Of a DNA stretch of 64,000 bases, positions 35,829 to 43,933 are shown one piece after another. The stretch covers positions 37,276 to 101,275 of the forward strand of contig NZ_JALPTB010000018.1 in NCBI RefSeq assembly GCF_023218075.1, read 5' to 3'. Origin of the DNA: Rhodococcus sp. HM1. GTDB taxonomy: Bacteria > Actinomycetota > Actinomycetes > Mycobacteriales > Mycobacteriaceae. Below the pieces are notes generated by a model. It had not been told where the DNA came from, searched no databases, and saw only the letters and a list, made by a program, of their open reading frames with translations. The translations under genes and the position numbers were made by a program. Position 1 is the first letter of the stretch, and every line of letters starts with the position of its first letter.

Positions 35829-35879
35829 GAGCGAATGTATCGTTCGGTCGATCCAAGGAGACGAGGGATACATTCGCTC
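35829..35879. terminator. Palindrome between kgd and a convergent tetR gene
   Basis: The arms GAGCGAATGTATC (35829-35841) and GATACATTCGCTC (35867-35879) pair perfectly over 13 bp around a 25-base loop. It lies in the 227-base convergent gap and could stop both transcripts, although the loop is long. The arm start resembles the hairpin at 12535-12576. The rest of the gap (35674-35828) holds only GC-rich sequence with no gene. Confidence 0.55.
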
Positions 35880-35900
35880 GAAACACCCGGGGTGGGACGG

Positions 35901-36527
35901 CTACGACGGGGAGGCACCCGCCGGCGCCCCGGCGACCATGACCACCGCGGGCAGGGCGCCGACCGCGAGCTCGATGAACTCCTCGCGGGTGATCTGCGGA
36001 TCGCGCAGCCATTCGATGGTGGTGTCCTCGACGAACGCGATCCATCCGCGCACCGCGAGATGCACGGCGGGGGTCACCTCGATCCCCAGCATCGGCAGGT
36101 GTGCGGCGGTGCGCTCGACCATCGCGGTCCGGGTTTGTTCGAAGACCTCGGTCATGTCGGGGTCGCTGCTGGCGGCCCCGCGCAGCATGGACACGTAGGT
36201 GTCGCGGCGTTCGGTCACGTAGTCGACGTAGGCGACCAGGGTGCCGCGCAGCATCGCGATCGGATCGAGACTCTCGTCCGGGGCGGTGCGTTCGAGCATG
36301 TCGCGGCTGATGTGCCGGACGATCTCGACGTGGAACTCGTGTTTGCTCGAGAAGTAGTGGAACAGCAGGCCCCGGGACACCCCGGCCTGATCGGCGATGT
36401 CGTCGACGGAGATCTGTTCGAGCGGCCGCTCCGACAGCATCTGCACACCCAGATCGATCAACTGCGCACGGCGCTGGTCCGGGCTGAGCCGGGTGCGTTT
36501 GGGGCCGGAGTTCTTCACAAGTGCCAT
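35901..36527 (-). CDS. TetR-family regulator of the Baeyer-Villiger monooxygenase operon
   Basis: A 208-residue regulator with a standard N-terminal helix-turn-helix (DQRRAQLIDLGVQMLSE, VDDIADQAGVSRGLLFHYFSSKHEF). The C-terminal region is an unassigned ligand domain. It is transcribed divergently from the monooxygenase operon, with 72 bases between the starts; the palindrome at 36538-36558 lies there, next to both start regions. AAAGGTG precedes its ATG. It is most likely a repressor released by a ketone, alcohol or lactone substrate. Confidence 0.92.
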   Translation of the reverse strand: MALVKNSGPKRTRLSPDQRRAQLIDLGVQMLSERPLEQISVDDIADQAGVSRGLLFHYFSSKHEFHVEIVRHISRDMLERTAPDESLDPIAMLRGTLVAYVDYVTERRDTYVSMLRGAASSDPDMTEVFEQTRTAMVERTAAHLPMLGIEVTPAVHLAVRGWIAFVEDTTIEWLRDPQITREEFIELAVGALPAVVMVAGAPAGASPS

Positions 36528-36537
36528 GCAAGCACCT

Positions 36538-36558
36538 TTGTTGAATTAGAGTCAACAA
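36538..36558. promoter_or_regulatory. Operator palindrome in the tetR/monooxygenase intergenic region
   Basis: TTGTTGA (36538-36544) and TCAACAA (36552-36558) are perfect 7-bp arms around ATTAGAG. It ends 5 bases before the -35 of the monooxygenase promoter and begins 11 bases upstream of the tetR start codon. The local base composition is strikingly AT-rich for this genome. It is the natural binding site for the divergent TetR protein. Confidence 0.7.
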
Positions 36559-36563
36559 TGCTA

Positions 36564-36592
36564 TTGACCATCCCTCAATAGGGACCTACGCT
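36564..36592 (+). promoter_or_regulatory. Leaderless promoter of the monooxygenase operon
   Basis: TTGACC (36564-36569) and TACGCT (36587-36592) are separated by exactly 17 bases, and 7 bases separate the -10 from ATG 36600. Transcription should therefore begin at the A of the start codon, and indeed there is no ribosome-binding sequence. Confidence 0.7.
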
Positions 36593-36599
36593 CGGGTAC

Positions 36600-38189
36600 A
36601 TGAGTCTTCCGGTTACAGATATCTCCGCTGCCGGCACCGCCGTACGGCAGGTCGAGACCTTGATCATCGGCAGCGGGTTCGCCGGACTCGGGGCCGCCAT
36701 CCGGCTCACCCGCGCCGGCAAGGACTTCCTCGTCCTCGAACGCGGCACCGAGGTCGGCGGCACGTGGCGCGACAACACCTATCCGGGTGCCGCGTGCGAC
36801 GTGCCCTCGAATCTCTACTCGTACTCCTTCGCCCTCAACCCGGACTGGACCCGCTCGTTCTCGCCGCAGTCGGAGATCCAGCGCTACATCACCGGGGTCG
36901 CCGACAAGTACGACGTGCGGCGCCGCACGGTGTTCGGGTGCGACGTGCTCGGCGCGCGCTGGAACCCCGCGACCTTCCGCTGGGACGTGCACACCACCAC
37001 CGGTGACTACAGCGCGAAGGTGCTCGTCTCCGCCGTGGGTGCGCTGTGCGAGCCGTCGCTGCCGGACATCCCCGGCATCGACAGCTTCGACGGCGAGATC
37101 TTCCATTCGGCACGCTGGAACCACGACGCCGACCTGACCGGCAAACGGGTCGCGGTGATCGGCACCGGCGCCTCCGCGATCCAGATCGTGCCCGCGATCG
37201 CCGGCCGCGTCGAACACCTGGACGTGTACCAGCGCACCGCGCCGTGGATCCTGCCCCGCGCGGATCGCGAGTACACGACCGTCGAACATCTCGCGTTCAA
37301 GTACGTGCCGGGCGCCCAGCGACTGTCGCGCGCCCTGCAGTACCTCACCCGCGAGACGCAGGTGGTGGGCCTGGCCAAGGCCCCGATCTTCATGAAACCG
37401 CTGGAGTTCGCGGCCCGCCGGCACCTGCGCCGGCAGATCCCCGATCCGGAACTGCGCCGCAAGGTCACTCCGAATTTCCGGATCGGCTGCAAGCGCATGC
37501 TGATCTCCAACAACTACTACCCCGCGCTGACCCGCCCGAACGTGGACCTCGTCACCGACGGCATCGCCGAGGTGCGTCCCGACGCCGTCGTCACCCGCGA
37601 CGGCACGGTCCGGAAGGTCGACGCGATCGTCGTCGCGACCGGCTTCCACGTCACGGACTCCCCGACCTTCGCAGGCATCGTCGGCAAGGACGGCCGCTCG
37701 CTGGCAGAGGTGTTCGACGAGACCGGCATGCAGGGTTACAAGGGCAGCGCGGTCGCGGGCTTCCCCAACCTGTTCTTCCTCGTCGGCCCGAACACCGGCC
37801 TGGGCCACACCTCGATGGTGTACATGATCGAATCGCAGCTCAACTACGTCGTCGACGCGGTCGAAACCCTCGACCGGCACCGCATCGGGACGATCGAGGT
37901 CCGGCAGGAAGCCCAGGACGAGTACAACCGCAAGCTGCAGGCCGCGCTGAAGAACAGCGTGTGGAACAACGGCGGTTGCGCGAGCTGGTACCTCGACAAG
38001 CACGGCAACAACACCACCCTGTGGCCCGGCTTCACGTTCGAATTCCGGCGCCTGACCAAGAAATTCGATCTCGACGCGTATCGTGGCGTCGCGGCCGCGG
38101 ACCTCGTCCCACCGGCCGCAGCGATCGACCCCGCGGTGACCACCACCGAGCAGACCGAGCGCAGCAGCGGAAAGGCGGCAGTGCGATGA
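36600..38189 (+). CDS. Flavin-containing Baeyer-Villiger monooxygenase
   Basis: A 529-residue class B flavoprotein monooxygenase that uses NADPH and O2 to insert oxygen next to a ketone. The FAD-binding GxGxxG is IIGSGFAGLG near residue 22, and the NADPH-binding one is VIGTGASAIQI near 188. The BVMO fingerprint FxGxxxHxxxW is FDGEIFHSARW near 162-172. The second FAD/ATG region is present (DAIVVATGFHV). The start is ATG 36600 without a leader. Its stop overlaps the SDR start as ATGA, and an esterase follows. The set resembles the mycobacterial mymA region in gene content. Confidence 0.95.
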   Translation: MSLPVTDISAAGTAVRQVETLIIGSGFAGLGAAIRLTRAGKDFLVLERGTEVGGTWRDNTYPGAACDVPSNLYSYSFALNPDWTRSFSPQSEIQRYITGVADKYDVRRRTVFGCDVLGARWNPATFRWDVHTTTGDYSAKVLVSAVGALCEPSLPDIPGIDSFDGEIFHSARWNHDADLTGKRVAVIGTGASAIQIVPAIAGRVEHLDVYQRTAPWILPRADREYTTVEHLAFKYVPGAQRLSRALQYLTRETQVVGLAKAPIFMKPLEFAARRHLRRQIPDPELRRKVTPNFRIGCKRMLISNNYYPALTRPNVDLVTDGIAEVRPDAVVTRDGTVRKVDAIVVATGFHVTDSPTFAGIVGKDGRSLAEVFDETGMQGYKGSAVAGFPNLFFLVGPNTGLGHTSMVYMIESQLNYVVDAVETLDRHRIGTIEVRQEAQDEYNRKLQAALKNSVWNNGGCASWYLDKHGNNTTLWPGFTFEFRRLTKKFDLDAYRGVAAADLVPPAAAIDPAVTTTEQTERSSGKAAVR

Positions 38190-39013
38190 GTGAATTCGCA
38201 GGCAGGGTCGCCGTCGTCACCGGCGCCGGCTCGGGTATCGGCCGGGCACTGGCCGTGGCGCTCGCCGCGAAGGGCGCGCGGCTCGCCCTGTCCGACGTGG
38301 ACACCGTGGGCCTGGCCGAAACCGTCCGGCGAGCAGAGAATCTCGGCGCCGAGGTCCACTCCACCCATCTCGACGTCACCCAGCGCGAGGCGGTCTTCGC
38401 GTACGCCGACGCGGTGCTCGAACGGTTCGGCACGGTGAACCAGGTCTACAACAACGCGGGCATCGCATACCACGGCGAGTTCGAACGCACCGAGTTCAAG
38501 GACATCGAACGCATCATGGACGTCGACTTCTGGGGCGTCGTCAACGTCAGCAAGGCGTTCCTGCCGCACCTGATCGCGTCCGGCGACGGCCATCTGATCA
38601 ACGTCTCGTCGCTCTTCGGCCTGCTCTCGATCCCCGGCCAAAGCGCTTACAACGCAGCGAAATTCGCGGTCCGCGGATTCACCGAGTCGCTGCGGCAGGA
38701 GATGCTGATCGCCGGCCACCCGGTGCGGGTCACGTGCGTGCATCCGGGCGGCATCAAGACCGCGATCGCCCGCAACGCGACCGTGCCCGACGGTGTCGAC
38801 CAGGCGAGCTTCGCCCAGTTCTTCGACAGCAAGCTCGCCCGCACCTCCCCGGAGGACGCCGCGAAGACCATCGTCGACGGCGTACGGAAGAACCGCGCCC
38901 GGGTGCTCATCGGCGGTGACGCGAAACTGCTCGACGCGTGGGTGCGGCTGCTCGGACCGTCCTACCAACGAGTGGTCGCGAACATCGCCGGCCGCGTGCT
39001 GCCGAAGGGGTAG
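38186..39013 (+). CDS. Short-chain dehydrogenase/reductase of the monooxygenase operon
   Basis: A 275-residue classical SDR. The cofactor motif is TGAGSGIG, followed by NNAGIAYHG, catalytic Ser in INVSSLFG, YNAAK at about 155, and the PGGIKT loop. Asp after the second strand (LSDVD) indicates NAD(H) preference. It starts in an ATGA overlap with the monooxygenase. In related clusters this enzyme oxidises an alcohol to the ketone that the monooxygenase attacks, and this is the likely role. Confidence 0.92.
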   Translation: MSEFAGRVAVVTGAGSGIGRALAVALAAKGARLALSDVDTVGLAETVRRAENLGAEVHSTHLDVTQREAVFAYADAVLERFGTVNQVYNNAGIAYHGEFERTEFKDIERIMDVDFWGVVNVSKAFLPHLIASGDGHLINVSSLFGLLSIPGQSAYNAAKFAVRGFTESLRQEMLIAGHPVRVTCVHPGGIKTAIARNATVPDGVDQASFAQFFDSKLARTSPEDAAKTIVDGVRKNRARVLIGGDAKLLDAWVRLLGPSYQRVVANIAGRVLPKG

Positions 39014-39021
39014 ATACCGAC

Positions 39022-39939
39022 ATGCCACAGTTCCCGCTGCCGCTCGTGCGCGCGGCCCTGCGTCCGATGTACCGGCTCGTGCTGAGCCCGCGGCTGTCGT
39101 ATCCGATGCAACGACGGCTGCTCGGGCTGGCGGCACCGATCCAGACGTTGCCGAAGGGCACGGTGGTCCGGAAGATCACCCTCGCCGGCCGTCCCGCCGA
39201 ACGGATCACGGTCGGTGCGACCGAGCGGCGCACCGCGGTGCTGTACCTGCACGGCGGTGCGTTCACGACCTGCTCCCCGGCCACGCACCGGTCGCTCGCC
39301 GCGCACCTGGCCGCAGCGACCGCGTCGGCCGTGTACGTCCTGGACTACCGTCTCGCCCCGGAGCATCCGTATCCGGCGGCGCTCGACGACGCGGTCGCCG
39401 CGTATCTCGAGCTCGTCACCGAACACGGTGTGGACGCCGCGAGCACACCGATCGCCGGGGACTCCGCGGGTGGCGGTCTGGCGGTCGCGGCGGCCCTGCG
39501 GCTTGCGGACCGGCACGGGGTGACGCCCGCCGCGCTGGGCCTGCTGTCGCCGTGGGTGGATCCGGGCTCGCGCGCGGTGCCGTTCGACCGTGACACCGTG
39601 CTCTCGACCGGATGGCTGTTCCCGTCCGCCGAGGCGTATCTCGGCGACGGCGACCCGGCCGATCCGGGATACGCGCCGATGCATGCCGACCTGCGCCCGC
39701 TGCCGCCGACGCTGATCCACGTCGGCACGACCGAGGTCTTCTACCCGCAGGTCACCGAGTTCGCGCGGCGGTTGCGGGCGGCCGGTGTCGACGTGCAGGT
39801 CACCGAACAGCCGCGGCTGTGGCACGTCGCCCACCTGCAGGCGTCGCTGGTCCGCGAGGCCGCCGACGCGATCGTCGACCTGGGTGAGTTCCTGCGCTCA
39901 CACATGCTCGCCGAGCCACGCGTCCGCGACGGCGGCTGA
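39022..39939 (+). CDS. Alpha/beta hydrolase, hormone-sensitive-lipase-type esterase
   Basis: A 305-residue HSL/LipR-like esterase. HGGAF is the oxyanion motif (near residue 77). GDSAGGG is the nucleophile elbow (near 151), with the acid expected after LIHVGTTEVFY and the His in LWHVAHLQ. It follows the SDR by 8 bases, so it completes the operon by hydrolysing the ester or lactone made by the monooxygenase. The 3' end overlaps the convergent binding-protein gene by 42 bases. Confidence 0.92.
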   Translation: MPQFPLPLVRAALRPMYRLVLSPRLSYPMQRRLLGLAAPIQTLPKGTVVRKITLAGRPAERITVGATERRTAVLYLHGGAFTTCSPATHRSLAAHLAAATASAVYVLDYRLAPEHPYPAALDDAVAAYLELVTEHGVDAASTPIAGDSAGGGLAVAAALRLADRHGVTPAALGLLSPWVDPGSRAVPFDRDTVLSTGWLFPSAEAYLGDGDPADPGYAPMHADLRPLPPTLIHVGTTEVFYPQVTEFARRLRAAGVDVQVTEQPRLWHVAHLQASLVREAADAIVDLGEFLRSHMLAEPRVRDGG

Positions 39940-40824
39940 GTCCTCGCCGTCGTCCACCCGGGCGCGCATCTCGGCGAGGTCTGCGGTGGTGAGTTCTCCG
40001 GCGATCACACTCAGCGCATCGAGCTGACGTTCCCCGAACACGTCCCGCCGGAACAACGGGACGACGTTCTGGGCCGCGAACACCGGTGGCTGCGCGTCCT
40101 CGGCGGTCGCGTCCTCACCTGGCGCGCGGTCCGGGGCGTCGGCCAGTGCGACGAGGCCGGCATCGACGAGCGCGGGTGAGGCCGTCGTGAGGGCGCCGAG
40201 CGCGCCGCGATCGGTCGCCGCGCGCACGGCGTCTGCGTCGGCGACCTGCTCGACGGCGGCGGGCACGCAGCCCGCGGCGGCGAGCGCCTCGAGGCCCCCG
40301 GTCGCGGCGAAGCCCGGCGTCGCCGCGACCGTGAGTTCCGCGCAGCGGCCGGTGATCTCGTCGACGCCCGTGACACCCAGCGCGGCCGCCGTCGCGTCGC
40401 TCAGCACGAGAACGGCGCGGTCCTGGGCGGTCGCGTAGTCGGCGACCGTCAGGTCGGTGGGCAGTGCCCGGCCGAGCGCGGTGAACACGTCCTCGGCGTC
40501 CGTCTGCGGTGCGGACGGGTCGAAGTGGCGCAGTAGCCGGCCCGTGTAGCCGGGGACGAGCGTGACCTCGGCGGCGTCCAGCGCGGCGAGGTCGCCCGGA
40601 TCGCGGACCGTCACGTCGATCCCGGTGCGACGCAACGCTCCCGCATAGAGCTGGGCGAGCAGCTCGCCGTCGGTCCCGGTTCCCGTGCCGACGACCACGC
40701 CGGACGGTCCGGGGGCCTCGTCGAGGACCGGAGACGCGCACCCGGCGACCGCCGCGGCCGCGATCGCCGCCGTTGCGGCCAGGGTTCTTCCCGACCGTGT
40801 CGTGCGCTTCGAGTTCGTGGTCAC
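39898..40824 (-). CDS. Glycine betaine/choline-type ABC transporter binding lipoprotein
   Basis: A 308-residue lipoprotein from GTG 40822-40824, with GCGAGGA 9 bases upstream; longer readings are rejected. The signal peptide (TTRSGRTLAATAAIAAAAVAGC) ends at a lipobox Cys near residue 29. The mature protein has the OpuAC pattern: GVVVGTGTGTDGELLAQLYAGAL, VTLVPGYTGRLLRHFDP, and late QNVVPLFRRD with a C-terminal ELTTADLAEM. No permease or ATPase gene is adjacent, so it may serve a transporter elsewhere. Confidence 0.82.
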   Translation of the reverse strand: MTTNSKRTTRSGRTLAATAAIAAAAVAGCASPVLDEAPGPSGVVVGTGTGTDGELLAQLYAGALRRTGIDVTVRDPGDLAALDAAEVTLVPGYTGRLLRHFDPSAPQTDAEDVFTALGRALPTDLTVADYATAQDRAVLVLSDATAAALGVTGVDEITGRCAELTVAATPGFAATGGLEALAAAGCVPAAVEQVADADAVRAATDRGALGALTTASPALVDAGLVALADAPDRAPGEDATAEDAQPPVFAAQNVVPLFRRDVFGERQLDALSVIAGELTTADLAEMRARVDDGEDSAAVADAWLGEHV

Positions 40825-40915
40825 CGTGCCATCCTCGCGCACCGTCCGCAACGCCGAACGCCCCGGTCCGGAAGCCTTGGTGCGGGCTCCGTCCGGGGCG
40901 TGCGGTGCGATGCCG

Positions 40916-42109
40916 CTAGTCGGTGACACCCTCGGCCCTCGCCGCGGCCGCGACGGCCTCGGCGACGGCGGGTGCGACGCGCGGATCGAGCGGGCTCGGA
41001 ACGATCTTGTCCACCGCCAACTCATCGCCGACAACCGAGAGGATGGCCTCGGCGGCAGCGAGCTTCATGCCCTCGGTGATGCGGCGGGCACCGGCGTCGA
41101 GGGCGCCCTTGAACACACCGGGGAAGGCCAGCACGTTGTTGATCTGGTTCGGGAAGTCGCTGCGGCCGGTCGCGACGATTGCGACGTGCTTGCTCGCGAC
41201 CTCCGGGTGGATCTCCGGGTCCGGGTTCGACAGCGCGAACACGATCGCGTCGTCGGCCATGGTCGCAACGATCTCCTCGGGCACGGTGCCGGCGGAGACA
41301 CCGACGAACACGTCGGCTCCGTCGAGGGCCTCGATGAGCCCGCCGTGGCGACCGGCCGGGTTGGTGCGCTCGGCGAGGTCGGCCTTGATCGGGCCGAGCT
41401 CGGTGCGCTCACGCGAGACGATGCCCTTGGAGTCGAGCACGACGACGTCGGTGGCACCGGCGGCGAGCAGGATGTTGGTGCACGCGACACCGGCGGCACC
41501 GGCGCCGGAGACGACGATGCGCAGGTCCGCGATGTTGCGGTTCTGGACCTTGACGGCGCCCATGAGCGCGGCGAGCACCACGATGGCGGTGCCGTGCTGG
41601 TCGTCGTGCATGACCGGGCAGTCGAGGGCCTCGACGACGCGCTTCTCGATCTCGAAGCAACGCGGGGCCGAGATGTCCTCGAGGTTCACGGCGCCGAAGC
41701 TCGGACGCAGCCGGATCAGGGTCTCGACGATCTCGTCGGGGTCCTTGGTGTCGAGAACGAGCGGGATCGAGTTCAGGCCCGCGAACTTCTTGAACAGCGC
41801 GGACTTGCCCTCCATCACCGGCAGCGAGGCGCGCGGCCCGATGTCTCCGAGACCGAGCACGGCGGTGCCGTCGCTGACGACGACCACCAGGCGGTCGGTC
41901 CAGGTGTAGCGGGCGGCGAGGGTCTCGTCGGCGGCGATCGCGCGGCTGACCTGCGCGACACCCGGGGTGTACGCGATCGACAGGTCGCGCTGGTTCTCGA
42001 GCGGCGACGTGAGCTCGACGGACAGCTTGCCGTCGATGTGCGCGTCGAAGATCTCTTCGTTGGTCAGTTCGACCTTGCTGGGCGTTGGTGCGTCGGACAC
42101 GATAGACAC
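40916..42109 (-). CDS. NAD(P)-dependent malic enzyme (malate dehydrogenase, oxaloacetate-decarboxylating)
   Basis: A 397-residue malic enzyme, converting malate to pyruvate and CO2. I choose GTG 42107-42109 with AGGAG 7 bases upstream; the longer N-terminus lacks family similarity. The malate-binding half contains TPGVAQVSRAI, GLGDIGPRASLPVMEGK and FGAVNLEDISAPRCFEIE. The Rossmann half has VVSGAGAAGVACTNIL near residue 190 and the conserved ALSNPDPEI. It links the TCA cycle to pyruvate and NADPH supply. It stands alone on this strand. Confidence 0.93.
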   Translation of the reverse strand: MSIVSDAPTPSKVELTNEEIFDAHIDGKLSVELTSPLENQRDLSIAYTPGVAQVSRAIAADETLAARYTWTDRLVVVVSDGTAVLGLGDIGPRASLPVMEGKSALFKKFAGLNSIPLVLDTKDPDEIVETLIRLRPSFGAVNLEDISAPRCFEIEKRVVEALDCPVMHDDQHGTAIVVLAALMGAVKVQNRNIADLRIVVSGAGAAGVACTNILLAAGATDVVVLDSKGIVSRERTELGPIKADLAERTNPAGRHGGLIEALDGADVFVGVSAGTVPEEIVATMADDAIVFALSNPDPEIHPEVASKHVAIVATGRSDFPNQINNVLAFPGVFKGALDAGARRITEGMKLAAAEAILSVVGDELAVDKIVPSPLDPRVAPAVAEAVAAAARAEGVTD

Positions 42110-42523
42110 GATGACACTCCTGCTGGTTCCGTGACCACCCAGGTCGCGGTTACTGCGAAGTAGCTGCGACGATTTACCATTCGTTCGCAGGTGCTTCGCC
42201 AAGGACAAATTCTGTGAAGCATCCGGGCGCGATCACGATTACCGCTGTACTACGCTGTACGACTTCCGGAGCGTGATGGCGCCGTGGCTGGTGAGCCCTG
42301 GCGACGAGCCCTTGTACAGGGGTCTGCCATCGTCCGGCATCGGGGGGTATCTCCGGCGCCGGATTGGACGCAAGTTTGCCACCTTCACAACGGAACAATC
42401 AAATCGCCACACATTGCGAAGCTCTCACTTTTCGAGCGTCCCACCTGTGAGTTTCGACGAAACCGGGGGTCTTGTCCACGTAACGGACGAATTACTCACG
42501 GGTAGCAGGGAAGATACGGGGCG
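42110..42523. other. 414-base gene-free region upstream of the malic enzyme gene
   Basis: No credible coding frame is seen. CGCTGTAC occurs twice at exactly 10-base spacing (42243-42250 and 42253-42260), and a TGTACA palindrome sits in CCCTTGTACAGGG (42309-42321). The segment 42375-42500 is richer in A and T than its surroundings. The neighbouring genes face away or end here, so it probably holds the malic enzyme promoter and control sites. No riboswitch signature is recognised. Confidence 0.5.
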
Positions 42524-42973
42524 TCATCCCCACCACTGCGTGAACATCAGGAAAGCCGCAGTGACAAACACCACAGCGGAACCGGGTAGAGCGGACAGCC
42601 CGCGACGGCGATCCGCGGATATCTGAGCCGCGATCACGACGATCGCGGCCACCACGTGAGCCGCCACGGATTCGACGCCCGGCCCCGGCACTCCCCGATT
42701 CCCGGCGAGGTACTGGGCGCCGCCCACGACCAAGGCGAGTATCACGACCGCGCCGCACACCAGTCCGGACAGCGTCCGCACCGCGCGCACGGCGACGTTG
42801 TCCCGCCGGCCGGCACGATCGAACACCTCCGTCGGCGAATCCGACGCGTCGTAGTACTGATGGTCGTAGTACTCATTGTCGTAGTACTCGGTGTCGTCAT
42901 TGCCCGCGGCGTAGTACCGATCGTCGTAGTCGTCCCCGTACGACTCGCGGCCCCGCCGACCCCACGCACTCAT
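42524..42973 (-). CDS. Membrane protein with Tyr/Asp-rich N-terminal tail (DUF6542-like)
   Basis: A 149-residue protein. The first 55 residues are dominated by Tyr and Asp (DDYDDRYYAAGNDDTEYYDNE). They are encoded by recurring GTACTACGA-type codons and look disordered and cytoplasmic. Three membrane segments follow at about 66-90, 100-116 and 128-146, matching the small DUF6542-type membrane domain found in Actinobacteria; that name is tentative. The ATG overlaps the PHP gene's stop (ATGA), so the two are co-translated. Confidence 0.7.
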   Translation of the reverse strand: MSAWGRRGRESYGDDYDDRYYAAGNDDTEYYDNEYYDHQYYDASDSPTEVFDRAGRRDNVAVRAVRTLSGLVCGAVVILALVVGGAQYLAGNRGVPGPGVESVAAHVVAAIVVIAAQISADRRRGLSALPGSAVVFVTAAFLMFTQWWG

Positions 42974-43824
42974 CCGACGACCACCTCGACACCCGAGGTC
43001 CGTGCGATCAGTTCCTCGAGCGCCGCCGGGTGCGTCGTGAATCGGCCGATGCCGATGTCCTTGTTCGCGCCGTGGTAGTCCGACGACCCGGTGACGAACA
43101 GCCCGAGGTTCGCCGCCATGTCCCGCATCAGCCGCACGTCCGCGGCGTCGTGATCGGGATGCTCGGCCTCGAGCCCGCCGAGCCCGTGGTCGACGAGTTC
43201 CTCGACGTGGTCGAGCGCCAGCAACCTGCCGCGCGCCCGCGCGCGGGCGTGCGCGAGCACCGTCACTCCCCCGGCCGCCGTCACCATGCGCACCGCATCC
43301 TCGAGGGCGGTGTCGTCCTTGGGCACGTAGTAGCGGCCCCGCGGCGACAGCAGATCGGTGAAGGCCGCACCGACCGTCGGAACCACCCCGGCCTCGACCA
43401 GCGCCCGCGCGAGGTGGGGGCGTCCCGCCACGGGCCCCGCCGCCTCGACGACGCTCTCCGGATCCGGCAGCAGGCCGTCCTCGGCCATCCGGTACGCCAT
43501 CGCACGGATCCGCCCGACCCGCTCGGTACGGAGTCGTTCCCGTTCCGCTGCGAACACCGGGTCGGCTGGATCGAACAGGTACGCGAGCAGATGCACCGCG
43601 ACCGGATGCCCGTCCTCACCGCGGCCGGTGCACGACATCTCCATCCCGCGCACCAGCGTCATCCGGGACGGCAGCGCCGCGACCGCCTCGTCCCAGCCCG
43701 CGGTCGTGTCGTGATCGGTAAGCGCAACGACGTCCAGCCCCGCCGTCGCGGCGGCACGGACCAGGTCCGCCGGCGTGTCCGTTCCGTCGGAGGCCGTCGA
43801 ATGGGAATGCAGATCGATGCGCAC
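42970..43824 (-). CDS. PHP-domain phosphoesterase (TrpH/3',5'-nucleoside bisphosphate phosphatase type)
   Basis: A 284-residue PHP protein. The metal-binding motifs are DLHSHSTASDGTDTP at the N-terminus, ALTDHDTTAGWDEA near residue 37, EMSCTG near residue 66, HARARARG in the middle, and a C-terminal GSSDYHGANKDIGIG. Relatives hydrolyse pAp-type bisphosphate nucleotides or short RNA 5' ends, in the cytoplasm. It lies upstream of and overlaps the membrane-protein gene. It is divergent from corA with 109 bases between. Confidence 0.9.
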   Translation of the reverse strand: MRIDLHSHSTASDGTDTPADLVRAAATAGLDVVALTDHDTTAGWDEAVAALPSRMTLVRGMEMSCTGRGEDGHPVAVHLLAYLFDPADPVFAAERERLRTERVGRIRAMAYRMAEDGLLPDPESVVEAAGPVAGRPHLARALVEAGVVPTVGAAFTDLLSPRGRYYVPKDDTALEDAVRMVTAAGGVTVLAHARARARGRLLALDHVEELVDHGLGGLEAEHPDHDAADVRLMRDMAANLGLFVTGSSDYHGANKDIGIGRFTTHPAALEELIARTSGVEVVVG

Positions 43825-43933
43825 CCCTCCAGTTTGTCAGGCGCCGGCCGCACACAGCTCGAGGCAACGCCCCGGGCGGCGTCCGCGGGCGGGTTAGCAT
43901 GGCCGGGCCGAGCTGCCGCGCGGAAGGGAACCG

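Noticed and set aside
42273..42626. Plus-strand frame of 117 codons upstream of the PHP gene cluster
   Set aside because: No ribosome-binding site, no similarity that I can see, and it overlaps the DUF6542-like gene on the other strand.
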